This document shows, piece after piece, positions 26,704-34,082 of a stretch of 64,000 nucleotides of DNA. The notes beneath the pieces were generated by a model, which saw only the letters and a list, made by a program, of their open reading frames with translations, was not told where the DNA came from and ran no database searches. The DNA is from Rhizobium sophorae (GTDB lineage Bacteria; Pseudomonadota; Alphaproteobacteria; Rhizobiales; Rhizobiaceae), in assembly GCF_013087515.1 (NCBI RefSeq), contig NZ_JABFCN010000051.1, positions 1-64,000 on the forward strand, in the 5' to 3' direction. The position numbers and the translations under genes are program-made. Position 1 is the stretch's first letter; each line of letters begins with the position of its first letter.

Positions 26704-28266
26704 ATGACCCAGACAGCACATCCCGACTCCGTTCTCATCGTCGATTTCGGCAGCCAGGTGACCCAGCTCATCGCACGACGCGTGCGCGAGGCCGGCGTCT
26801 ATTGCGAGATCGTCCCCTTCCAATCGGCCGAAGAAGGCTTCAACCGCCTGCAGCCGAAGGCCGTGATCCTGTCCGGCAGCCCGGCTTCCACGGTGGACGA
26901 GGGATCGCCGCGAGCGCCCCAGATCATCTTCGACAGCGGTCTGCCGGTCTTCGGCATCTGCTACGGCCAGCAGACGATGTGCATGCAGCTCGGCGGCAAG
27001 GTCGAGAGCGGCCACCACCGCGAATTCGGCCGTGCCTTCCTCGACGTGGACAGGGACTGCCAGCTGTTCGAGGGCCTCTGGTCCTCCGGCTCGCGCCATC
27101 AGGTCTGGATGAGCCATGGCGACCGCGTCACCGCGCTGCCGGATGGTTTCGAAGTGGTCGCCACCTCCTCCAACGCGCCCTACGCCTTCATCGCCGACGA
27201 GAAGCGTAAATATTACGGCGTGCAGTTCCACCCGGAGGTGGTGCATACGCCTGACGGCGCCAAGCTGATTGGCAATTTCATTCATAACATTGCCGGCATC
27301 AAGGGCGACTGGTCGATGTCGGCCTACCGCCAGAAGGCGGTCGAGCAGATCCGTGCGCAGGTGGGCGACAAGCGCGTCATCTGCGCCCTTTCGGGCGGTG
27401 TCGACAGTTCCGTCGCAGCGCTCCTGATCCACGAGGCCGTCGGCGACCAGCTGACCTGCATCCTCGTCGACCACGGGCTGATGCGCAAGGATGAGGCGGC
27501 CGGCGTCGTCGCCATGTTCCGCGAGCACTACAATCTGCACCTGCTGCACGTCGATGCCGCCGATCGCTTCATCGGCGAACTCGAGGGCGTCAGCGATCCG
27601 GAAACCAAGCGCAAGATCATCGGCCGGCTGTTCATCGAGACCTTCGAGGAAGAGGCGAAGAAACTCGGCGGCGCCGACTTCCTCGGCCAGGGCACGCTCT
27701 ATCCCGACGTGATCGAGAGCGTTTCCTTCACCGGCGGCCCGTCGGTGACGATCAAGTCGCACCACAATGTCGGCGGTCTGCCGGAGCGCATGAAGATGCA
27801 GCTCGTCGAGCCGCTGCGCGAGCTCTTCAAGGACGAGGTGCGCGCGCTCGGCCGCGAACTCGGCCTGCCCGACAGTTTTATCGGCCGCCACCCCTTCCCG
27901 GGCCCCGGCCTGGCGATCCGCTGCCCAGGTGGTATCACCCGCGAAAAGCTGGAGATCCTGCGCGAGGCCGATGCGATCTATCTCGACGAAATCCGCAAGG
28001 CCGGCCTCTACGACGCCATCTGGCAGGCCTTCGCCGTGCTGCTGCCCGTTCAGACCGTCGGCGTCATGGGTGATGGCCGCACCTACGAATTCGTCTGCGC
28101 GCTGCGCGCCGTCACCTCGGTCGACGGCATGACGGCGGACTTCTACCACTACGACATGGAATTCCTCGGCCGCGCCGCCACCCGCATCATCAACGAGGTG
28201 CGCGGCATCAACCGCGTGGTCTACGATGTTACGTCGAAGCCGCCGGGCACGATCGAGTGGGAGTGA
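26704..28266 (+). CDS. guaA: GMP synthase (glutamine-hydrolysing)
   Basis: GuaA converts XMP to GMP. The 520 residues fall into a class I glutaminase domain (FGICYGQQTMC with the catalytic Cys near 86; HPEVVHTPDG with catalytic His and Glu), an ATP-pyrophosphatase domain (ALSGGVDSSVAALL near 229; TIKSHHNVGGLPE) and a C-terminal dimerisation domain (LPVQTVGVMGDGRTYEF, ending KPPGTIEWE). It is complete. guaA is a known integration hotspot for genomic islands, and an accessory block starts right after it. Confidence 0.98.
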   Translation: MTQTAHPDSVLIVDFGSQVTQLIARRVREAGVYCEIVPFQSAEEGFNRLQPKAVILSGSPASTVDEGSPRAPQIIFDSGLPVFGICYGQQTMCMQLGGKVESGHHREFGRAFLDVDRDCQLFEGLWSSGSRHQVWMSHGDRVTALPDGFEVVATSSNAPYAFIADEKRKYYGVQFHPEVVHTPDGAKLIGNFIHNIAGIKGDWSMSAYRQKAVEQIRAQVGDKRVICALSGGVDSSVAALLIHEAVGDQLTCILVDHGLMRKDEAAGVVAMFREHYNLHLLHVDAADRFIGELEGVSDPETKRKIIGRLFIETFEEEAKKLGGADFLGQGTLYPDVIESVSFTGGPSVTIKSHHNVGGLPERMKMQLVEPLRELFKDEVRALGRELGLPDSFIGRHPFPGPGLAIRCPGGITREKLEILREADAIYLDEIRKAGLYDAIWQAFAVLLPVQTVGVMGDGRTYEFVCALRAVTSVDGMTADFYHYDMEFLGRAATRIINEVRGINRVVYDVTSKPPGTIEWE

Positions 28267-28397
28267 GGGAACGGCAATCGTGGCTTAGTTTCGACGGCAG
28301 TTTGCGCTGCCCATCGGCTGCCATTCCCATTGTTCCTCGCTCTCGCCTGGTGATGTTGGATCTCGCAGCTTCAGCCAGCGCCTGGTTTTTTGCGCGT

Positions 28398-29624
28398 CTA
28401 AGCCTGCACGACCGAAGCGCTTCGCGGAAGCGCGATGAAATAGACGAGCAGCCCTGCAGCGGTCAGCAAAAATCCGGCAAGCGGTGAAAAGAGGACGCTG
28501 TATCCCGCGGCGATGACCAGTCCACCGCCCCAAGCCCCAAGAGCATTCGCCACATTGAGAGCGGCCAGGTTCATTGCCCCCATCAGTGTCGGGGCTTCCG
28601 GTGCAAAATGCGTCATCCGCACCTGAATGGTTGGAATCGCCGCCATCATCGCAGCACCCACGCAGAAGAGGCAGAGCATGAAAACCCATGCGTTCGTCCC
28701 AAAGCACGACAAGATAACAAGGACGATCAGCGTTATCCCGTATCCAAGGATGAGGCCGCGAAACGCAAAAGTGTCTGCGAGCTGACCACCGACTGCGTTG
28801 CCGACCGTCATGCCGACGCCAAAGACAGCAAGCGCAAGGGGGATCCTGGATTGATCGAGCTGCACCACATCGGTCACCAATGGTCCGATAAAGGCATAGA
28901 CCGCAAAAATGCTCGATATTCCGAGCGCCGCTACGACGATCATTGCCCAAACATTCCATCGACGAAGCCCCGACAACTCATGGAGGACCGAGCCCCCGTG
29001 AAGGGCTTCCGTGCGCGGCACGAACAGGAACAGCGCAAGAAGCGCGACTGCGCCGAGCGCGGCCATGGCGAGATAGGTGTTCCGCCACCCGAGCGTCTGA
29101 CCAAGGAAGGTTGCCAAGGGCGAACCGAAGATCGTTGCGATCGTCAGACCGGTCATGACCAGCGCGAAAGCCTTTCCGGCGCGCTCCGCGCCGAAGAAAT
29201 AGGCCGCGACAACCGCTCCCGCTCCAAAATAGGCGCCTTGCGGCACGCCGCTTATGAACCGGGCCGCCGCAAAGAGGCCGATATTGCTCGCCATCGATGA
29301 CAGGACGTTTCCAACTACCCATAGCGCCATCAGACACAGCAACAAAGTCCGACGATTGAGTCTGGCCGCGACAAGCGTGGCGAGCGGCGCGCCAAGGACG
29401 ACGCCGAAAGCATATCCGGTAATCGCATTCGTCGCCGTTGGAATATCGATGCCGAAGTCTTCGGCATACAATTGTATGATGCCCATGCTGGCGAATTCTG
29501 ACGTTCCGATGCAGAAACTGCCCAGTGCAAGCGAGAAAAGAGCCAGCGCCTGGCTCTCATGGTGAGCACTGGACGGGGTAAACTTCATTGCCTGGCATTG
29601 CGCTTCGTAAGCCTTTCCAAACAT
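28398..29624 (-). CDS. MFS efflux transporter (AraJ/YdhP-like)
   Basis: The 408-residue polytopic membrane protein has about twelve hydrophobic segments and the motif-A-like GYAFGVVLGAPLATLVAARLNRR, with GVPQGAYFGAGAVVA typical of drug:H+ antiporters of the AraJ group. It likely exports a small organic compound. It follows the aldehyde dehydrogenase gene by 57 bases and probably ends that operon. GGAG precedes the 29624 start; the Met 12 codons later is an alternative. Confidence 0.85.
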   Translation of the reverse strand: MFGKAYEAQCQAMKFTPSSAHHESQALALFSLALGSFCIGTSEFASMGIIQLYAEDFGIDIPTATNAITGYAFGVVLGAPLATLVAARLNRRTLLLCLMALWVVGNVLSSMASNIGLFAAARFISGVPQGAYFGAGAVVAAYFFGAERAGKAFALVMTGLTIATIFGSPLATFLGQTLGWRNTYLAMAALGAVALLALFLFVPRTEALHGGSVLHELSGLRRWNVWAMIVVAALGISSIFAVYAFIGPLVTDVVQLDQSRIPLALAVFGVGMTVGNAVGGQLADTFAFRGLILGYGITLIVLVILSCFGTNAWVFMLCLFCVGAAMMAAIPTIQVRMTHFAPEAPTLMGAMNLAALNVANALGAWGGGLVIAAGYSVLFSPLAGFLLTAAGLLVYFIALPRSASVVQA

Positions 29625-29681
29625 CGATCGATCTCCAATCCGGTGGTTGCACGAGGCGTAATTTTGGAAGATCCGCTGGCG

Positions 29682-31058
29682 CTAGCGCTTGAAGACGATC
29701 ATCTTCTCCGCGGTCATTTCGCGGGCCGTAAAGGGAATGCCGCCGACGCCGTAACCGGATTCGCGCCGGCCGGCAAAAGGCATCCAGTCGGTGCGGAACG
29801 CGCTGTGATCATTCACCATCACCGCCGAGGCATCGAGCTTCTCGGCCGCGTTGAACGCGACATCCAGATCGCGTGTGAAAATGCTCGCCTGAAATGCTAC
29901 CGGCAGGGAATTTGCTGCAGCAATCGCATCCTCGACCTCGTCATATCCGTAAATGCAGGTGACAGGCCCGAAAATCTCATGCGTCGAGACCTTGGTGTCG
30001 CGCGGCGGATCGACGAGTATGGCCGGCTTGAGCGTGGTATCGCTCAGGCGTCCGCCGCCGATCCGACGGGCTCCTGCCGTTGCGGCTTCATCGATCCACG
30101 CCTCGACCCGCGTGGCTTCGTCAGGCGTGATCAGGGGGCCGACCTCTGTTTCGGCGCGGGTGGGATCGCCGACACGGAGCTGGTCGGCCCGCGCGGCGAA
30201 CCGCTCGACGAAAGCCTCCTTGAGTTCGGCGTGTACATAAATGCGCTGCACGGACACGCATACCTGGCCAGCATGATAATAGCCGCCTTTGGCAAGGGGT
30301 TCGATGATCTCGTCGAGATGGGCACTCCGGTCGACAATGACGGGTGCGACGCCGCCATGCTCAAGGGCGCAACGGGTGCCGGGAGCCAGGTTTGCGCGCA
30401 GGCGCCAGCCTACTTCCGCTGACCCGATGAAGCTCAGGAACGCGATGCGCGCATCGCTCGCAAACGCGCTTGACAGAACGCGACTTTCGGGAAGAAAGGC
30501 CTGCACCCAGCCCTCCGGCATCCCGGCCTCATGAACCAGCTTGACCAGTTCGAGACAACAAAGCGGCGTAGCTGCTGCCGGCTTGATGATGACGGGACAG
30601 CCGGTTGCAATCGCCGGTGCCACCTGATGGACGATCAGATTGAGCGGGTGATTGAAGGCGGAAATGGCGGCCACGACACCGATCGGCTCCTGAATGGTCC
30701 AGGCACGTCGATTGACACTTGCCTGCGTAAGGCCCATCGGAATCTCGACGCCACCGCGGGTCCGCAGCACATCGGCAGCATTACGAATGCCGTCGATCGC
30801 GCGGTCGGTCTCGACGAGTGCGTCGGTGTAGGGCTTGCCGCCTTCGCATGCGATGCGCTTGGCGAAGACCTCGCGCTGCAGCCCGACAAGGTCCGCGAGT
30901 CTCCGCAGCACTGCCATCCGTTCATGCGGCGCAAGCCAGTCGTTGCGATTCAGAAAGCGTGCGCGCGCAGTCGCGAGCTTCGATTCCAAGGCCGCAGCAT
31001 CGTCCGTCGGCAGATCGGCGATGTGTTTCCGATCAAAGGCTTGCACCACTTCAAGCAT
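29682..31058 (-). CDS. NAD(P)-dependent aldehyde dehydrogenase
   Basis: The 458-residue enzyme has the ALDH catalytic Cys in YYHAGQVCVSVQRIYVH, the Glu in LEHGGVAPVIV, the cofactor segment PIGVVAAISAFNHPLNL with VIIKPAAATPL, and SFIGSAEVGWRL. It oxidises an aldehyde to the acid; the substrate is unknown. It sits 24 bases after the ABM monooxygenase gene in a row with DJ-1-like and alcohol dehydrogenase genes, suggesting reactive-aldehyde detoxification or use of an alcohol via its aldehyde. Confidence 0.92.
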   Translation of the reverse strand: MLEVVQAFDRKHIADLPTDDAAALESKLATARARFLNRNDWLAPHERMAVLRRLADLVGLQREVFAKRIACEGGKPYTDALVETDRAIDGIRNAADVLRTRGGVEIPMGLTQASVNRRAWTIQEPIGVVAAISAFNHPLNLIVHQVAPAIATGCPVIIKPAAATPLCCLELVKLVHEAGMPEGWVQAFLPESRVLSSAFASDARIAFLSFIGSAEVGWRLRANLAPGTRCALEHGGVAPVIVDRSAHLDEIIEPLAKGGYYHAGQVCVSVQRIYVHAELKEAFVERFAARADQLRVGDPTRAETEVGPLITPDEATRVEAWIDEAATAGARRIGGGRLSDTTLKPAILVDPPRDTKVSTHEIFGPVTCIYGYDEVEDAIAAANSLPVAFQASIFTRDLDVAFNAAEKLDASAVMVNDHSAFRTDWMPFAGRRESGYGVGGIPFTAREMTAEKMIVFKR

Positions 31059-31082
31059 GATGTTCTCCGATCCTCGACAGAA

Positions 31083-31382
31083 CTACGACACGGCTACCGC
31101 CTCGAGTACCAGCGCCGACCGCTCCGCCAGCGAAGGAATGCGTGCCAGATAATCCTGGTAGTGCGGCGTCCGGCGATGCGCCTCCACCGCCTCACCGTCG
31201 CGATAGAGCTCATCCAGAACGTAGCGCTCGGGAACGGCCTGGTCGCGCCAGCCATCCCAGCGCAGATTGCCGGGTTCGGCTCTGCAAAGCGGTGCCATGC
31301 CGACAAGCAGTGATCGCAGGTCAGCGGCTTTGCCGGGGTGAGCAGTAAGGACGGCAGTGATCTTGGCCGGCGATTGAGTCAT
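31083..31382 (-). CDS. ABM-domain putative quinol monooxygenase
   Basis: The 99-residue product has the antibiotic-biosynthesis-monooxygenase (YgiN-like) pattern: KITAVLTAHPGKAADLRSLL, PGNLRWDGWRD, RYVLDELYRDGEAVEAHRRTPHYQDYLA. These dimeric ferredoxin-like proteins act on quinols or aromatic compounds. GGGAGCC before the ATG supports 31382; the longer frame overlaps the DJ-1-like gene. It is 24 bases upstream of the ALDH gene. Confidence 0.85.
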   Translation of the reverse strand: MTQSPAKITAVLTAHPGKAADLRSLLVGMAPLCRAEPGNLRWDGWRDQAVPERYVLDELYRDGEAVEAHRRTPHYQDYLARIPSLAERSALVLEAVAVS

Positions 31383-31500
31383 GCGATAGGCTCCCGATAA
31401 AGTGCGCATGTGCACTCGTTTGAGTGGGCGGGGCGAGAAGCTGCGAGCGCGGTTGCGGTATGAGGGCACGCCCGAATCTTTCAGCCTGCATCTCATCAAT

Positions 31501-32184
31501 TCACGCCGGAACAGCAGCCCGTTTGAGGGCGGCGACCAGTTCTTTTCCCAGCGGCCCCGCCGAGGCGGGGTTCTGGCCGGTGATAAGGCGGCCATCAACG
31601 ACGACGTGAGGTTCCCAGTTGGATGCAGATGAGTACTCGGCACCCTCCGCCCTTAACGCATCCTCAAGTTCGTAAGGCACGTCATCGCGGGCGTAGTCGT
31701 ACTCTTCCTTCTTCGAGAACGACGTAAGCTTCCTGCCGCGCACGAACGGCGTGCCATCACCGAGGTCGACGCTGAGCAGCGCGCACGGACCGTGACAAAC
31801 AGCGGTTACGAGCTTTCCGGTGGTCCAGGCGCGCACGATGGCCCTCTGGACATCCGCGTTACGCTGGATGTCGACCATGGGCCCGAGGCCACCGGGCACT
31901 AGGATGGCGTCGTAGTCCGCAGCGTCCACTTCGGACAACTTTCGGCTATGATTCAGGCGACGAAAGGCCTTGCTCTCGAGAAACTCTTTTTGGGCGGGGT
32001 CTTTCTCGTCGTACGCGTCGTAGGGCGTCCATCCGCCAGCGGGAGACGCGAACTCTACGGCGATCCCCGCCTTGTCGAGCACGTCGAAAGGATGAGCGAC
32101 CTCGGCGAAAAAGAAGCCGGTCTTGCGATTGTGCGGACCGATCACGGCTGCGTTGGTGACGATGAACAGGACATGTTGAGTCAC
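31501..32184 (-). CDS. DJ-1/PfpI family protein (Hsp31/glyoxalase III-like)
   Basis: The 227-residue protein shows GPHNRKTGFFFAEVAHPFDVL (conserved Glu), ILVPGGLGPMVD, the nucleophile elbow VTAVCHGPCALL with the catalytic Cys followed by His, and GQNPASAGPLG at the C-terminus. Relatives act as glutathione-independent glyoxalases or chaperones protecting against methylglyoxal. That suits a neighbourhood of aldehyde and alcohol dehydrogenases. Confidence 0.9.
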   Translation of the reverse strand: MTQHVLFIVTNAAVIGPHNRKTGFFFAEVAHPFDVLDKAGIAVEFASPAGGWTPYDAYDEKDPAQKEFLESKAFRRLNHSRKLSEVDAADYDAILVPGGLGPMVDIQRNADVQRAIVRAWTTGKLVTAVCHGPCALLSVDLGDGTPFVRGRKLTSFSKKEEYDYARDDVPYELEDALRAEGAEYSSASNWEPHVVVDGRLITGQNPASAGPLGKELVAALKRAAVPA

Positions 32185-32304
32185 GATCTTCTCCTTGAAT
32201 AAATTATGATGCGTTCAAAGATTGGGTTTCATTCGGACATGAAGTCACTTCGGCGCAGGATACTTGGCGCGGCGGTAGTCCGGTCTCGTTGCGCCCTCAC
32301 GCTG

Positions 32305-33360
32305 TCAGAACGTCACGACGGCACGCCCAACGATTTTATTGTCGCGCATCAGGTCGATATATTCGTTGATGTCATCGAAGGAGATCGTCTTGATCGTGTG
32401 CTGGATTTTGCCTTCGGCCGCGAGCGCCATTACCTCGGTGAGATCCGCGTTGTTGCCCCAGAACGATCCGTGAAAAGTCTGCTCGCCCGACACGCGGGGG
32501 AACAACGGGATATCGATGCGATCGCCGATGAACCCCACATCTGCATAGTGGCCGCTGATCGCCAACCGCGAGAAGGCGAGCTGCATCATCTCGGTCGCGC
32601 CGGCGCAATCGATGATCGCGTCGAACTTGTCCTGGCCAGTGGCTTTCTTGAGCTCCTTGCCAACGTCCTCGGAGGACTTGCCCTCTATGGCGATGATATG
32701 ATCCGCGCCATATTTCTTGGCCACCTGCAACTTTTCTTCATTGCGGGCGACCGCGACCACCGGACCGCCGGCGCCAAGCAATTTGGCATATTGGACGGCG
32801 TATGCTCCGAGCCCGCCGATGCCGAACACACCGATCACCCGATCCGGGCCGAGGCCACCGGCGTTACGGATTTTCTTGAGGCCGCGGTAGGGCGTCAGCC
32901 CGGCGTCGGTCAGCGGCGCGAGCTGCTCGAACTTCAGGTGTTTCGGCACCTTAATCACATAGCGTGCCGGTACCGGGATATACTCCGCGAAGCCACCATC
33001 GCGGCCGAAGCCGGGCCAGCGGACATTGGGACAGATGTGCGTATCGCCGACCATGCAATGGCGGCAGACACCGTCGCCCCAACCGGGTGCGACCACCACG
33101 TGATCGCCTTCCTCGATACCAGCAACCTTCGGCACGACGCTGCCGATTTTCTCGATCGTGCCCGTAATTTCATGGCCGGGAATGACCGGTGGGGGGATAT
33201 CGCCATAGCCCTGGAAGAAGCCGTCGATCAGCAACACATCCGACCGGCACATACCGCAGGCGGCAACCTTCACCAGCACCTCGTCGGGCTGAATATCGGG
33301 GACCGGTATATCCTCGAGAACCAGGGCCTTTTTATACTCCAAGATGCGCGCTGCTTTCAT
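32305..33360 (-). CDS. Zinc alcohol dehydrogenase, SsADH-like
   Basis: The 351-residue MDR enzyme has catalytic zinc ligands in ACGMCRSD (Cys37) and PGHEITG (His/Glu), and NAD-binding GVFGIGGLGAYAVQYAK. In the structural zinc lobe (GWGDGVCRHCMVGDTHIC) the first of the usual four Cys is Asp, as in the Sulfolobus-type ADH where it is Glu; the following CPNVRWPGFGRDGGFAEY also resembles that type. It oxidises alcohols reversibly. It begins 11 bases after the GlcG-like gene. Confidence 0.9.
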   Translation of the reverse strand: MKAARILEYKKALVLEDIPVPDIQPDEVLVKVAACGMCRSDVLLIDGFFQGYGDIPPPVIPGHEITGTIEKIGSVVPKVAGIEEGDHVVVAPGWGDGVCRHCMVGDTHICPNVRWPGFGRDGGFAEYIPVPARYVIKVPKHLKFEQLAPLTDAGLTPYRGLKKIRNAGGLGPDRVIGVFGIGGLGAYAVQYAKLLGAGGPVVAVARNEEKLQVAKKYGADHIIAIEGKSSEDVGKELKKATGQDKFDAIIDCAGATEMMQLAFSRLAISGHYADVGFIGDRIDIPLFPRVSGEQTFHGSFWGNNADLTEVMALAAEGKIQHTIKTISFDDINEYIDLMRDNKIVGRAVVTF

Positions 33361-33371
33361 CGCAAGTCTCC

Positions 33372-33803
33372 CTACGGTTTCGCGTTTGGTGAAATTGCTT
33401 CTGCTGCCGCCATGGCGACCGCGATGTCTTGCTCGACCGAACCGGCGCTGGTGCCGACCGCGCCGATGATCTGGTCGTCGTACTTTACCGGCAGACCACC
33501 GCCGAAGATCACGACATTGCCACCATTGCTCTGTTCGATCCCGAACAGCGGTGCGCCCGGCTGAGCGAGCTCGGCAAGATATTCCGTCGTCTTGTCGAAC
33601 ATGCGCGCTGTCTTCGCCTTACTGATCGCAAGATCGATGCTCCCGGCGAGCGCACCGTCCTGGCGGGTGAATGCGATCAGCGCGCCTCCGGCATCGACCA
33701 CCGCGATATTATAGGGGATGCCGAGGTTTGCTGCCTTGGCCTCGCCGGCCTGCAGCATCTGCTTTGCATCTGACAGCGTCAGTGTGTTGAGCGCGCGAGG
33801 CAT
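33372..33803 (-). CDS. GlcG/HbpS family haem-binding-like protein
   Basis: The 143-residue protein has the GlcG/HbpS pattern: GIPYNIAVVDAGGALIAFTRQDGA, AISKAKTARMF, FGGGLPVKYDDQIIGAVGTSAGSVEQDIAVA. Members bind haem or small aldehydes and occur beside dehydrogenases of glycolate and alcohol metabolism. It is the first gene of the minus-strand cluster and is divergent from the large regulator at 34083, with 279 bases between them in which no gene was seen. Confidence 0.87.
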   Translation of the reverse strand: MPRALNTLTLSDAKQMLQAGEAKAANLGIPYNIAVVDAGGALIAFTRQDGALAGSIDLAISKAKTARMFDKTTEYLAELAQPGAPLFGIEQSNGGNVVIFGGGLPVKYDDQIIGAVGTSAGSVEQDIAVAMAAAEAISPNAKP

Positions 33804-34082
33804 GCGGCCGTTCCTTCAATCCGGTTTCCGCTCTGTCAGTCCGACACGAGCGCTACCGGGAATGGCCACCGGAGGTAGAGCGCCCAAGTGCCTGAATGTT
33901 TCCTGCCGACCGACTTGCGCCCGAACCAACCGGTTCAGCCTTTTCTCAAGTTGGCCTGGGAACGTAAATAGCATCGAGGCGCTGACGGCGCCGGTTAAAA
34001 AAGGTAAAATTAATGCAGCCGTGGAGATTACCTCGGCCAGGCCCGAGCTTGAGTCCGTGTCGTCGCAGCAAAGGGAGCTACG

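Noticed and set aside
26554..28149. 531-residue open frame opposite guaA
   Set aside because: guaA is complete and unmistakable on the other strand; the antisense product resembles no family.
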